Of a stretch of DNA of 64,000 bases, positions 23,932 through 33,291 are shown one piece after another. Origin of the DNA: Acidobacteriota bacterium (lineage in GTDB: Bacteria > Acidobacteriota > JAAYUB01); the NCBI GenBank assembly GCA_018001935.1, contig JAGNHB010000019.1, forward strand, positions 1 to 64,000, in the 5' to 3' direction. The position numbers and the translations under genes are program-made. Under the pieces are notes generated by a model, which did not search any database, had not been told where the DNA came from, and saw only the letters and a list, made by a program, of their open reading frames with translations. Position 1 is the first letter of the stretch, and the number at the start of each line of letters is the position of its first letter.

Positions 23932-24374
23932 CGACTTCGCGAAGCGTGGTGGTGAAGGTGGACGATGAACTGAAAGTGCCGGCATCCATGGACCGTCTCC
24001 CCGTGATCCTGGACTGGGTGCACGCGCGCGCATCGGCGGCGGGCCTGCGCGAGGAAGCCGTCCGGCACCTGCAGCTGGCGTGCGAGGAGATCGTGGTCAA
24101 CGTGATCCACCACGCTTACCGGGATGCGGGCGGCGACATCCTCCTGAGGCTCGGGCGCCCGCCCGGGGGCGAGGGGGTCGTGGTGGAGATCTGCGACTGG
24201 GGGCCGCCCTGCGACATCCTCGAGATTCCCGAGCCCGACCTGGACCAGGCGGTCGAGGACCGGCCGATCGGCGGCCTGGGGGTCTATCTCGCCCGCCGGG
24301 TCACGGATGCCCTGGAGTGGTCCCGCGACGGCGAGCGGAACCGCGTTCGGATCACCAAAAGGAACGACCCTTGA
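23928..24374 (+). CDS. RsbW/SpoIIAB-like serine-kinase-type ATPase
   Basis: A 148-residue stand-alone HATPase_c_2 domain, the anti-sigma factor/Ser kinase family. Seen are the leading segment VPASMDRLPVILDWV, N-box LACEEIVVNVIHHAYRD, G1-like EICDWGPPCDI and GGLGVYLARRVTD. The GTG at 23928 overlaps the previous stop (GTGA); further GTG codons at 23946-23958 are alternative starts, so the N-terminus is uncertain. It overlaps the next gene (TTGA). Usual partners are a STAS protein and a PP2C phosphatase; a STAS gene lies 6.3 kb upstream, and no PP2C is present here. Confidence 0.83.
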   Translation: MTTSRSVVVKVDDELKVPASMDRLPVILDWVHARASAAGLREEAVRHLQLACEEIVVNVIHHAYRDAGGDILLRLGRPPGGEGVVVEICDWGPPCDILEIPEPDLDQAVEDRPIGGLGVYLARRVTDALEWSRDGERNRVRITKRNDP

Positions 24375-26593
24375 CCATCACCCTTCGGCGCAAGATCATC
24401 CTCCTGGCGGTGGCCTCCGCCATCCTCCCCGTGCTCTGCCTCCAGCTCCTGCTGACCTGGGGCAAGGGGAAGGTGTCGGAGAAGATCGACGCCGACCTTT
24501 ACGATCTCGCGCGGAAGAACATCGAACAGATCGCACGGGACGTCTACGCCATGTGCGGCATCACCCGGGACACGACGCAGCGATACCTCTCCCAGTCGAT
24601 GGGGGCCATCCACCACATCCTCGACAAGCACGGCGCCGTCTCGCTGGCGAAGGAGACGGTGGTCTGGGAGGCGGCGGACCAGGACACCGGCAGGACCGAG
24701 CGGGTCGAGCTCCCCCGGATGCTGGTCGGGGGCGTCTGGCTGGGCCAGAACACCGATTTCGGGACGCCCTCGCCGGTGGTGGACGAGATTTTCCTCCTCA
24801 CGGGGCTGGACACCACCCTCTTCCAGCGCATGAACGAGCGCGGGGACATGCTCCGGGTCGCCAGCCACCTCAAGGCCAAGGACAACCGGCGATCCACCGG
24901 GACGTTCATCTCCGCCGTCGAGAAGGACAACCAGCCCAACCCGGTGATCCAGAGCATCCTGGCCGCCCAGCCCTACCGCGGCATGGTCAACTACTGGGGC
25001 CAGTCCTCCGTCACCGCCTACGATCCCCTCCTGGACGCGGAGGGGCGCGTGATCGGGATGGTCGGGACGGGGATGAAGGCGGAAGCCATGGACCTCCTCA
25101 TCCGCACCATCCGGGAGATCCGGGTCGGCAGCACCGGCTACGTGTTCGTGCTGGGCATGCGCAAGGAGCGCCGGGGCGTCTACCTCATCTCCAAGGACCG
25201 GAAACGGGACGGGGAGAACCTCCTCGACTTCCGGGACCCCTCCGGGCGCTTCCTGATCCGGGAGATGGTGGAGACGGCCGAGAAGAGCGCCCGGGGCGAG
25301 ATCAGCCACTTCCGCTACCTCTGGGAGAACCCCGAGGACAAGGCGCCCCGGGCGAAGATCGCCGCCGTCATCTACTTCGAGCCCTTCGACTGGGTCATCG
25401 GGGTGGGGACGTACGAGGACGACTACTTCATCGCCCGTCTGGCCGTCGACGATCACCTGTCGAACCTGCTGGTGAACCTGACCCTGGCGGGCTTCGTCCT
25501 CCTGGTGCTGGCGGCCGGCACGGCGATCCTGCTGGGCAACCGGATCGCCCGCCCCCTCGGGCTCGTCACGGGCCTGGCCCAGCACGTGGCCCGGGGCGAC
25601 ATCCTGGAAGCCCGAAACGGCCTGTCCGCGATGCCGGAGACACCGGGGGAGAGGGGGGCCAGGGGCTCCAGGGACGAGATCAGCCAGCTGACCGGCGCCT
25701 TCCGGGCCATGGCCGACAACCTGGCGGGGCTCATCGGGCAGGTGCAGGCCGCCAGCATGGCCGCCACGGCCTCGACCACCCAGATCGCCGCCTCGGCAAG
25801 GCAGCTGGAGGCCACGGTGGCCGAGCAGGCCGCTTCCACCCGCCAGGTGACCGCGTCCAGCCGGGAGATCAGCCAGCGGTCCCAGGAACTGGTCCAGACA
25901 GTGGGGGAGGTGTCGGAGACCGTGAGGGAAACCGCCGGGCTCGCCCAGACGGGCCAGGGGGAGATCGCCCGGATGGGGGCGGCGATGGGTCGGCTGGTCA
26001 AGGCCACCGAGGCCATCTCGACCCGCCTGTCGGTCATCAACGACCGGGCCAACCGGATCTCCAACGTGGTGACGGCCATCAACAAGATCTCCGACCAGAC
26101 GACCCTCCTTTCCCTGAACGCGGCCATCGAGGCGGAAAAGGCCGGGGAGTACGGCCGGGGGTTCTCGGTGGTGGCCCGGGAGGTCAGCCGGCTGGCGGAC
26201 CGGACCGCGGCGGCCACCCAGGACATCGAGAACATGGTCCGGGAGATGCAGTCCTCGGTTTCGTCGGGCGTCATGGAGATGGACAAGTTCGCCGACGAGG
26301 TCCGCCGCGGGGTCTCGGAGGTGGGGGCCATCGGGCATCGGCTCGAGCGGATCATCGACGAGGTCCGGACGCTGGAGCCGCGGTTCCTTTCGGTGACCGG
26401 GGGGATGGATGCCCAGTCCGAGAGCGCCCGACAGATCAGCGAGTCCATGGACCAGCTGTCACTGACCGCGGAACAGACCCGCCAGGCCCTCTCCGAGTTC
26501 AAGCGCGTCGCCGAGCATCTCGACGACGCGGTGAAGGAACTCCTCGCGGAGATCTCCCACTTCCGGGTCGTCGAACGACCCTCCGGGGAGTGA
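24371..26593 (+). CDS. methyl-accepting chemotaxis protein with Cache sensor
   Basis: A 740-residue membrane chemoreceptor. It starts at TTG (24371) inside the previous stop, with AAGGA 7 nt upstream. TM1 is residues 8-27 ([20 protein letters not shown]). A large periplasmic sensor follows with a double-Cache look ([44 protein letters not shown]). TM2 is about 365-390 ([20 protein letters not shown]), then HAMP and a long signalling coiled coil with the hairpin tip [20 protein letters not shown] and [11 protein letters not shown]. No CheA, CheW, CheR or CheB gene is nearby. Confidence 0.93.
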   Translation: MTITLRRKIILLAVASAILPVLCLQLLLTWGKGKVSEKIDADLYDLARKNIEQIARDVYAMCGITRDTTQRYLSQSMGAIHHILDKHGAVSLAKETVVWEAADQDTGRTERVELPRMLVGGVWLGQNTDFGTPSPVVDEIFLLTGLDTTLFQRMNERGDMLRVASHLKAKDNRRSTGTFISAVEKDNQPNPVIQSILAAQPYRGMVNYWGQSSVTAYDPLLDAEGRVIGMVGTGMKAEAMDLLIRTIREIRVGSTGYVFVLGMRKERRGVYLISKDRKRDGENLLDFRDPSGRFLIREMVETAEKSARGEISHFRYLWENPEDKAPRAKIAAVIYFEPFDWVIGVGTYEDDYFIARLAVDDHLSNLLVNLTLAGFVLLVLAAGTAILLGNRIARPLGLVTGLAQHVARGDILEARNGLSAMPETPGERGARGSRDEISQLTGAFRAMADNLAGLIGQVQAASMAATASTTQIAASARQLEATVAEQAASTRQVTASSREISQRSQELVQTVGEVSETVRETAGLAQTGQGEIARMGAAMGRLVKATEAISTRLSVINDRANRISNVVTAINKISDQTTLLSLNAAIEAEKAGEYGRGFSVVAREVSRLADRTAAATQDIENMVREMQSSVSSGVMEMDKFADEVRRGVSEVGAIGHRLERIIDEVRTLEPRFLSVTGGMDAQSESARQISESMDQLSLTAEQTRQALSEFKRVAEHLDDAVKELLAEISHFRVVERPSGE

Positions 26594-26600
26594 GGTGCCC

Positions 26601-28733
26601 ATGACGGGAAGGTTCCTGAACCGCCTGCGGATCTCCCAGAAGCTGCTGCTGAGTTCCCTGGCGTTTTCCCTGCCCATCGCCGTCCTGCTCTACTTCGTCG
26701 TGGGCGCGTACAACCGGAACATCGAGCTGGCCCGGTCCGAGATCGTGGGGAACCGGTTCTGCCGCTATGCCTACGACCTGCTGGGGCTGGTTTCCGAGAA
26801 CCTCCGGCTGGCCGGGATGGCCCGTCCCGGCGACGCCGCGTCGGAAGTGCCCCTGCACCAGGTCGAACAAGACACGGAGAAGGCCTTGGCCGCCTTTTTC
26901 GCCGGCTGGGGCCGTTATGGCGGGGAACTCCAGATCACCGCCCCCGACCTGGAGAAAGCGGGCATGGGCTACCTCTCGCCCGACACGGTGCGAGGGCTGT
27001 GGGCGTCGATCCGTCGGGCACGGCTCGCGGGCAACTTCGCCGAGGTGGAGCGGCTGTCCTGCCAACTGCTCGGCAGCCTCGAAAAGCTGACGACACGGGC
27101 CATCGGGGTCAGCCACCTCTTCACGGACCCCGACCTCGACACCTGCTACCTCATGGACGCCGTCCACCTGGGCATGCCGAACCTCATCGCCCGGCTCTAC
27201 ACCGTCTACGGACGTCTGCCGGGGCAGGGCACCGGCGCCGGGGTGCTCACCGAGATGGCCCGGACCCTGCTCGCCCCCGCCGTGGTGATCCAGGAGGCCG
27301 ACCTCCCGAGGATCCGGACCGACCTCGAGGGGGCCATCCGGGAAGACCGGAACTACTACGGCGTTTCCGTGACGCTCCAGGGCGAGCTGTTCACCATGCT
27401 GGGGGACTTCGAGATCAAGGCCCGGTCCTTCGTGAGTTCCGTCCCCGCCCTGCTCCACCCGTCCGCCGACGCCGCCATGGCCCAGCGGGCGAGGGAAACC
27501 GCCCGGGCCGCCATCGCGTCGGGGACGAGCTTCTGGCGCGCGGCGGGCGCCGAACTGCACAACATGCTCGAGGCGCGGATCTCGGTGCACGGGTGGCGGC
27601 GGGCGACCGCGCTCCTGCTCTCCTTCCTTGCCCTCGCCCTCGCCGTCTGGTTCGTGCTCCGGATCTCCCGGGGGATCACGCGCCCGCTGGAGGCCGTCAC
27701 GCGGATCGCGGCCCACATCGCGTCCGGTGACCTCGGCAAGGCCCGGGAAATCCTCGCGGCCCACGGCGGGGCGCGGAGCGGCGGCCCCGGGGCGGTCGCC
27801 GGCGGCGACGAGGCGTGCCGGCTCTTCCAGGCGTTCCACTCCATGATCACGGGGCTCGACTCCCTCCTGGCGCAGGCGGCCCGGTCGGGGGCCCAGGTTT
27901 CGGCCGCCGCCGCCCGCATTGCGGCATCCGCCCGGGAACTCGAGGCCGCCGTGGCGGAGCAGGCCGCTTCCACCACCGAGGTCTCGACCACCAGCCGGCA
28001 GATTTCGTCCACCACCCAGGACCTCGCGGGGACCATGACCGAGGTGACGGCGCTGTCCTCCGAGGCCTCCCGGTTGACGGGGAGCGGCCGCGAGGACCTC
28101 CGCGACATCGACAGCACCGTGCAGCGGCTCCTGGCGGCCGCCCTGGAGATCTCCGCCAAGCTCGACGTCATCCGCCGGCGGACGGCGGGCATCACCGACA
28201 TCGTCTCCGCCATCACCCTGGTGGCCAACCGGACGAACCTCCTCTCCCTCAACGCCGCCATCGAAGCCGAGAAGGCCGGCGAGTCGGGGCGGGGGTTCTC
28301 GGTGGTCGCCCGGGAGATCCGGCGCCTGGCCGACCAGACGTCCGTCGCCGCCATGGACATCGAGGCGATGATCACCGAGATGCACGAGGCCGTCACCGAG
28401 GGCGTCGCCGAGGTGGGCCGCTTCACGGGCCAGACCACCGAGGCCTCCGCCAAGATCGGCGTCATCATCGACCGCCTGGGCGGCGTCATCGACCAGACCG
28501 GCTCCCTGGTCCCCCGCTTCGAAGTGGTCAACCAGGGGATGCAGATCCAGTCCCAGAGCGCCGGGCAGATCAGCCAGGCCATGGACCGGCTGGCGGAGGG
28601 CATTCTCCAGACCCGGGACTCCGCGGCGGAGTTCAAGAACGTGACGGACCAGATCGAGGAGGCCGCCCGCAGCCTGCAGCGCGAACTGGCGGCCTTCACC
28701 GGCAGCCGGGGGACCGTCGCGGACGCCCCCTGA
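26601..28733 (+). CDS. methyl-accepting chemotaxis protein, second paralogue
   Basis: A 710-residue chemoreceptor. TM1 is residues 15-38 ([20 protein letters not shown]). The periplasmic part is all-alpha (four-helix bundle type; [28 protein letters not shown]). TM2 is near 335-355 ([17 protein letters not shown]), then HAMP and the signalling domain with tip [20 protein letters not shown]. It differs from the preceding receptor in sensor but the signalling domains are close (both have AASAREL/AASARQL and VAEQAAST), implying duplication of that module. The ATG at 26601 is preferred over a GTG at 26595. Last gene of the operon. Confidence 0.92.
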   Translation: MTGRFLNRLRISQKLLLSSLAFSLPIAVLLYFVVGAYNRNIELARSEIVGNRFCRYAYDLLGLVSENLRLAGMARPGDAASEVPLHQVEQDTEKALAAFFAGWGRYGGELQITAPDLEKAGMGYLSPDTVRGLWASIRRARLAGNFAEVERLSCQLLGSLEKLTTRAIGVSHLFTDPDLDTCYLMDAVHLGMPNLIARLYTVYGRLPGQGTGAGVLTEMARTLLAPAVVIQEADLPRIRTDLEGAIREDRNYYGVSVTLQGELFTMLGDFEIKARSFVSSVPALLHPSADAAMAQRARETARAAIASGTSFWRAAGAELHNMLEARISVHGWRRATALLLSFLALALAVWFVLRISRGITRPLEAVTRIAAHIASGDLGKAREILAAHGGARSGGPGAVAGGDEACRLFQAFHSMITGLDSLLAQAARSGAQVSAAAARIAASARELEAAVAEQAASTTEVSTTSRQISSTTQDLAGTMTEVTALSSEASRLTGSGREDLRDIDSTVQRLLAAALEISAKLDVIRRRTAGITDIVSAITLVANRTNLLSLNAAIEAEKAGESGRGFSVVAREIRRLADQTSVAAMDIEAMITEMHEAVTEGVAEVGRFTGQTTEASAKIGVIIDRLGGVIDQTGSLVPRFEVVNQGMQIQSQSAGQISQAMDRLAEGILQTRDSAAEFKNVTDQIEEAARSLQRELAAFTGSRGTVADAP

Positions 28734-28791
28734 CGGACGGGGGCCGGGAGCGGACCCTGCACCTTCGAACACAACCCCGCGGGGAGGAACC

Positions 28792-29904
28792 ATGATCATC
28801 GACCACGTCCCGTCGCACATCCTGAGGATTCAGCCCTACCAGCCCGGAAAGCCCATCGCCGAGGTCCAGCGGGAGCAGGGCCTGGAGTGCGTCATCAAGC
28901 TGGCTTCCAACGAGAACCCCCTCGGGCCCTCCCCGAAGGCCGTGGAGGTCATCAAGCACAACGTGGAGGAACTGCACTACTACCCCGAGGACAGCGGGTT
29001 CTACCTGAAGAAGCGGATCAGCGACAAGTTCGGGGTCGAGCCGGCCATGATCTGTCTCGGCAACGGCTCGTCGGAGATCATCGTCAACGTGGGGCGGGCC
29101 TTCCTCAAGCCCGGGGACGAGGTGCTGACCTCGGAGAAGAGCTTCGTCCTGTACTACCTTTGCGGCGCGTACCTGGGGATCCCCACCGTCAGCGCCCCCA
29201 TGGCGGGTCTCGCCTACGACCTCGACGCCCTGGCCGCGCGCATCGGGCCCGCGACCCGGGTCATTTTCCTGGCGAACCCCAACAACCCCACCGGGACCTA
29301 CTTCTCCCGCGACGCGCTGGCGAAGTTTCTGGCCGTCGTGCCGGACGACGCCCTGGTGGTGCTGGACGAGGCCTACAACGAGTACATCACCGAGCCGGAC
29401 TACCCCCGGGGCCTCGACTTCCTCCCGCGCCACCCCAACCTCCTGGTCCTGCACTCCTTCTCCAAGATTTACGGCTTGGCGGGAATCCGGGTGGGCTACG
29501 GGATCGGGGACCCCTCGGTGGTGGACATCCTCAACCGGGTCAAGCTGCCTTTCAACGCCAACGCCCTCGGCCAGGACGCCGCCACGGCGGCCCTGGACGA
29601 CGACGCGTTCGTGGAGCGGTCCCGGAAGGTCAACCACGAGGGGCTGGACTTCCTGCACGGTTTCCTGGCGTCGCACGGGTACGCCTTCCAGCGGAGCGTG
29701 GGGAATTTCGTCATGGTGAGCCTCCCCGTGGACGGTAAGGTGGTGGCCGGGCTCATGGAGAAGCAGGGCGTGATCGTCCGCCCGTTGCGGTCCTTCGGCA
29801 TCCCGAACGCCATCCGGGTGACCGCGGGGGTCCGCGAGGAGAACGAGCGGTTCGCGGCCGCCTTCCACGACGTCATGTCCGGCCTCTCCTCGGGAGGGCT
29901 GTGA
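28792..29904 (+). CDS. hisC: histidinol-phosphate aminotransferase
   Basis: A 370-residue fold-type I PLP aminotransferase. It converts imidazole acetol-phosphate plus glutamate to histidinol phosphate. Markers are ASNENPLGPSPKAV, LANPNNPTGTYFS, VVLDEAYNEY and the PLP lysine K225 in HSFSKIYGLAGIRVGYG. The family also includes aromatic aminotransferases and cobalamin CobC, so the substrate is not proven, but the length and N-terminus fit HisC. GGGGAGGAACC precedes the ATG. It starts 58 nt after the chemoreceptor gene and is followed by cmk with a 1-nt gap. Confidence 0.88.
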   Translation: MIIDHVPSHILRIQPYQPGKPIAEVQREQGLECVIKLASNENPLGPSPKAVEVIKHNVEELHYYPEDSGFYLKKRISDKFGVEPAMICLGNGSSEIIVNVGRAFLKPGDEVLTSEKSFVLYYLCGAYLGIPTVSAPMAGLAYDLDALAARIGPATRVIFLANPNNPTGTYFSRDALAKFLAVVPDDALVVLDEAYNEYITEPDYPRGLDFLPRHPNLLVLHSFSKIYGLAGIRVGYGIGDPSVVDILNRVKLPFNANALGQDAATAALDDDAFVERSRKVNHEGLDFLHGFLASHGYAFQRSVGNFVMVSLPVDGKVVAGLMEKQGVIVRPLRSFGIPNAIRVTAGVREENERFAAAFHDVMSGLSSGGL

Positions 29905-29905
29905 C

Positions 29906-30592
29906 ATGCGGATTGCCCTCGACGGCCCGTGCGGGGCCGGCAAAAGCACCCTCGGACGGCTCCTGGCCCAGCGCTTGGGTTACGTCTACATCGACACCGG
30001 CGCCATGTACCGGGCCGTGGCCCTGTGCGCCCTGGAGAGCGGGGTCTCCCTGGACGACCCCGCCGCCCTGGAAGCGCTGGCCGGGAACCTCCGGATGGAG
30101 TTCAAACCCTGCGGCGAACGGCAGAAGCTCTTCGTGGAGAAGTGGGACGTGACCGACGCCATCCGGTCGCCCCGGGTTTCCCAGGGCGCCTCCAGGGTGT
30201 CGGCGATCCCGGGCGTGCGCCGGGCCATGGTGAAACTGCAGCGCGAGATGAGTGCCGACACCGACGTCGTCATGGACGGGCGGGACATCGGGACCGTCGT
30301 CTTCCCCGACGCCGAGGTGAAATTCTACCTGGACGCTGCCGTCGAGGAGCGCGCCCAGCGACGGTGGGCCGAGGACCGGGGCCGGGGGCTCGACGCCGAT
30401 TACGACGAGATCCTCCGGGAGATCCGGGAGCGTGACCACCGCGACATGCACCGTTCCGACTCCCCCCTCCGCCGGGCGGAGGACGCCGTCCCCATCGACT
30501 CCTCGGGTCTCGGGGTGGAAGACGTCCTCGGCCGGATGCTGGACCACGTTTCCCGGGTGATCGTCGGGAAACGCCGGGCGGGGAAACCCTGA
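29906..30592 (+). CDS. cmk: cytidylate kinase
   Basis: A 228-residue (d)CMP kinase. The P-loop is ALDGPCGAGKSTLGRLLAQ, followed by LGYVYIDTGAMYRAVA, a lid segment with MDGRDIGTVVFPDAEVKFYL and RAQRRWAED. It phosphorylates CMP and dCMP with ATP in the cytoplasm. In many genomes cmk precedes rpsA; here it is followed by ribE instead, overlapping by 1 nt. Confidence 0.95.
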   Translation: MRIALDGPCGAGKSTLGRLLAQRLGYVYIDTGAMYRAVALCALESGVSLDDPAALEALAGNLRMEFKPCGERQKLFVEKWDVTDAIRSPRVSQGASRVSAIPGVRRAMVKLQREMSADTDVVMDGRDIGTVVFPDAEVKFYLDAAVEERAQRRWAEDRGRGLDADYDEILREIRERDHRDMHRSDSPLRRAEDAVPIDSSGLGVEDVLGRMLDHVSRVIVGKRRAGKP

Positions 30593-31245
30593 TGTTCACG
30601 GGGATCGTGGAGGCGGTGGGAACGGTCCGCCGGGCGGGGGCGCACGCGCTGACCCTCGAGGCCCCCACCCTGGTTCCCCGGTTGAACCGGGGCGACAGCG
30701 TGGCGGTGAACGGCGTCTGCCTGACCGCCTCCCGACTCGAGGAGCGGCACTTCGAGGCGGACGTGTCCGCGGAAACCCTGTCCAGGACCAACCTGGGCGC
30801 CCTGCGGCCCGGTTCCCCCGTGAACCTCGAAACCGCCCTCACCCTGGGCAAACCCCTGGGCGGACACCTCCTGACCGGCCACGTGGACTGCACCGGCCGC
30901 CTCGCCGAGATCCGGCGCTCGCCCGAGTCCTGGGTCGTGCACGTCACCTTTCCCCCCGGCTTCGCCCGGTACGTCGTGGACCGGGGGTCCATCGCCGTGG
31001 ACGGGGTCAGCCTGACCGTGGCCGCCGTCGAGGGGGACGGGGTTCGCCTCGCCCTGATCCCCCACACGCTGGGGGAAACCACGCTGTCGGGGACCCGGCC
31101 GGGGACCGTGGTGAACCTGGAGTTCGACATCCTGGGGAAGTACGTGGCCCGCTGCCTGGACCTCCGGGCCGGGGGAGGTCCGTCGTCGGAGACGGCAGAC
31201 GACCGGGCGCTGTCTCTCGACAGCCTTCGGCGGATGGGATTTTAG
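30592..31245 (+). CDS. ribE: riboflavin synthase alpha chain
   Basis: A 217-residue protein with two lumazine-binding barrels. The first begins MFTGIVEAVGTV and includes GDSVAVNGVCLTA; the second begins with LTGHVDCTGRLAE and repeats GSIAVDGVSLTV. It dismutates 6,7-dimethyl-8-ribityllumazine to riboflavin. The short C-terminal extension (RALSLDSLRRMGF) is usual. No FMN riboswitch is visible because it shares its operon with cmk and hisC. It is followed by a complex repeat. Confidence 0.95.
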   Translation: MFTGIVEAVGTVRRAGAHALTLEAPTLVPRLNRGDSVAVNGVCLTASRLEERHFEADVSAETLSRTNLGALRPGSPVNLETALTLGKPLGGHLLTGHVDCTGRLAEIRRSPESWVVHVTFPPGFARYVVDRGSIAVDGVSLTVAAVEGDGVRLALIPHTLGETTLSGTRPGTVVNLEFDILGKYVARCLDLRAGGGPSSETADDRALSLDSLRRMGF

Positions 31246-31302
31246 CCCGGATGCAAAACCTCTGCCCGGGCCGGGAAGACGGCGGCACAAGGGCCCGCGC
31301 GC

Positions 31303-31452
31303 GGAGTCGGAGCCGCGCGCGGAGTCGGAGCCGCGCGCGTAAGCAAGCGGTCAGCGTAAACCCGGAACGTTCTGACCGCTCCCTGACGGTCGCGGCTCCG
31401 ACTCGGTCGCGGCTCCGACTTGGTCGCGGCTCCGACTCGGTCGCGGCTCCGA
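31303..31452 (+). repeat. complex palindromic repeat, copy 1
   Basis: Two 18-bp units (GGAGTCGGAGCCGCGCGC) are followed by a spacer with an inner stem (AGCGGTCAG...CTGACCGCT) and by four 17-bp units (GGTCGCGGCTCCGACTC). The outer units share an inverted 13-bp core (GAGTCGGAGCCGC), so the element can fold as nested hairpins. It lies just upstream of the permease gene. Confidence 0.9.
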
Positions 31453-31477
31453 TCCGCCCCTTCAAGGAGAGCACCGC

Positions 31478-32953
31478 GTGAGCCTTTTCCGAAAGAAATC
31501 CCTGGAAACTCTCCTCGAGGAACTCCACGGCGAGAACCGCCTTCGCCGGGTCCTGGGTCCCGTGGGCCTTTCCAGCCTGGGCGTGGGGGCCATCATCGGC
31601 GCCGGGATCTTCGCCCTGACGGGGGTGGCGGCCCACGACAAGGCCGGCCCCGGCCTGGTGCTCTCCTTCGTGGCCGCCGGCCTGGCGTGCGTGTTCTCGG
31701 CGCTGTGCTACGCCGAGTTCGCCTCCATGGTGCCGGTGGCGGGGTCGGCCTACACCTACGCCTACGCCACCATGGGGGAGCTGTTCGCCTGGATCATCGG
31801 GTGGGACCTGGTGCTGGAGTACTCGGTCTCCTCGGCCACGGTGGCCAACAGCTGGTCGTCGCACATCCAGGATTTCCTCCGCAGCCTCGGGTTCCACGTT
31901 CACCCCCTGTTCGCGAGGGCACCCGTCGAATACGACCCCGACCGGGGCTTTTTTTCGACCGGGGCGATCGTGGACCTGCCGGCGATCCTGATCGTGTTCG
32001 TCATCACCGTGATCCTGGTGAAGGGGATCCGGGAGAGCGCCCGCTTCAACATCGTCATGGTGGCCGTCAAGCTGGCGGTGGTTCTCTTCGTGATCCTGGT
32101 GGGCGCCTTCTTCGTCAACCCCGCCAACTGGACCCCGTTCGCGCCTTACGGCTACACGGGGGTGAGCTTCTTCGGGCACACGGTCCTGGGCAGCGCCGGC
32201 AGGGACGGCGCCCCCCTGGGGATCCTGGCCGGGGCCGCGGTGATCTTCTTCGCCTACATCGGCTTCGACTCCGTCTCCACCCACGCCGAGGAGGCGAAGC
32301 GGCCGCAGCGGGACGTCCCCATCGGCATCATCGCCTCGCTTTTGATCTGCACGGTCCTGTACATCGCCGTGGCGGCGGTGCTGACGGGGATGGTCCGCTA
32401 CGACCAGCTGGACATCAAGGCCCCCGTGGCGGACGCCTTCCGCCAGGCGGGGCTGCCCTGGGCCCAGCGCCTCATCGACATCGGCGCCCTGACGGGCCTG
32501 ACCTCGGTGCTCCTGGTGATGATGCTCTCCCAGCCGCGGGTGCTCCTGGCCATGGCCCGGGACGGGATGGTCTCGGAGCGCTTCTTTGGGGATGTTCACG
32601 AGCGCTTCCGGACCCCGTGGAAGTCCACCATCCTCACGGGGGCCGGCGTGGCCCTCATGGCCTCCCTCCTGCCGTTGCGGATCCTGGCGGAACTCACCAA
32701 CATCGGCACGCTGCTGGCCTTCGTCATGGTGTGCCTGGCGGTGCTCATCATGCGCCGGCGGCGGCCCGACGCGGAGCGGCCGTTCCGCGCCCCGCTCTAC
32801 CCGCTGACGCCCCTCCTGGGGATCGTCTTCTGCCTGCTGCTCATGTTCTCCCTGCCCGTGGAGAACTGGTACCGGCTCTTCGCCTGGCTGGCCGTCGGCT
32901 TCGCGATTTTCTTCCTCTACAGCCGCCGCCACAGCAAGCTGAACCGTCCCTGA
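31478..32953 (+). CDS. APC-family amino-acid permease (cationic type)
   Basis: A 491-residue inner-membrane transporter with about 12 TM helices. The first helix carries the substrate-binding unwound motif LGVGAIIGAGIFALTG, followed by GPGLVLSFVAAGLACVFSAL and CYAEFASMVPVAGSAYTYAY, typical of the CAT (cationic amino-acid transporter) subgroup. FFAYIGFDSVSTHAEEAKRP is the conserved cytoplasmic loop region. The GTG start is preceded by AAGGAG. It stands alone between two copies of the palindromic repeat, so it is probably expressed from its own promoter or from ribE read-through. Substrate not determined. Confidence 0.92.
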   Translation: MSLFRKKSLETLLEELHGENRLRRVLGPVGLSSLGVGAIIGAGIFALTGVAAHDKAGPGLVLSFVAAGLACVFSALCYAEFASMVPVAGSAYTYAYATMGELFAWIIGWDLVLEYSVSSATVANSWSSHIQDFLRSLGFHVHPLFARAPVEYDPDRGFFSTGAIVDLPAILIVFVITVILVKGIRESARFNIVMVAVKLAVVLFVILVGAFFVNPANWTPFAPYGYTGVSFFGHTVLGSAGRDGAPLGILAGAAVIFFAYIGFDSVSTHAEEAKRPQRDVPIGIIASLLICTVLYIAVAAVLTGMVRYDQLDIKAPVADAFRQAGLPWAQRLIDIGALTGLTSVLLVMMLSQPRVLLAMARDGMVSERFFGDVHERFRTPWKSTILTGAGVALMASLLPLRILAELTNIGTLLAFVMVCLAVLIMRRRRPDAERPFRAPLYPLTPLLGIVFCLLLMFSLPVENWYRLFAWLAVGFAIFFLYSRRHSKLNRP

Positions 32954-32970
32954 TCCCGACCCGTGCAAGC

Positions 32971-33007
32971 CGGAAAAGAACCACGAACCCCACGAACCGC
33001 ACAAACC
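32971..33007. repeat. dispersed CACGAACC repeat, copy b
   Basis: Runs of ACCACGAACCCCACGAACCG, directly after the permease gene; same family as 17641-17670. Confidence 0.75.
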
Positions 33008-33059
33008 GGGCGGAAGGCGCGTACGCGGCCGGGCGGAAGCGAGTCCGGGCCGCGCGCGC

Positions 33060-33198
33060 CGTCGGAGCCGCGCGCATCGTCGGAGCCGCGCGCGGAGTCG
33101 GAGCCGCGCGCGTAAGCAAGCGGTCAGCCGCTCGGATAAGCAAGCGGTCAGCGTAAACCCGGAACGTTCTGACCGCTCCCTGACGGTCGCGGCTCCGA
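33060..33198 (+). repeat. complex palindromic repeat, copy 2
   Basis: Same orientation as copy 1 (31303-31452). Left units are CGTCGGAGCCGCGCGC plus one GGAGTCGGAGCCGCGCGC; the inner AAGCAAGCGGTCAG segment is duplicated; only one right-hand GGTCGCGGCTCCGA unit remains. The inner core through AACCCGGAACGTTCTGACC is identical to copy 1. Confidence 0.9.
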
Positions 33199-33227
33199 TG
33201 CAACCCTGGAAGGCACTCGCAACGGCC

Positions 33228-33257
33228 TTGCCGAAAGCAGGGCGATCGCTGTATAGT
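33228..33257 (+). promoter_or_regulatory. putative promoter of Ntn-hydrolase gene
   Basis: TTGCCG (33228-33233) and TATAGT (33252-33257) with an 18-bp spacer, 34 nt before the chosen ATG and just downstream of the palindromic repeat. Confidence 0.6.
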
Positions 33258-33291
33258 GATGCGTTCCGATCCCTGCCGCGAGGAGTCCTGC

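Larger units (their letters stand above)
32954..33291. other. intergenic region with dispersed repeats and promoter
   Basis: 338 bp between the permease and the Ntn-hydrolase gene. It contains a CACGAACC-type repeat (32971-33007), the second copy of the complex palindromic repeat (33060-33198) and a promoter (33228-33257). No gene is seen. Confidence 0.8.
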
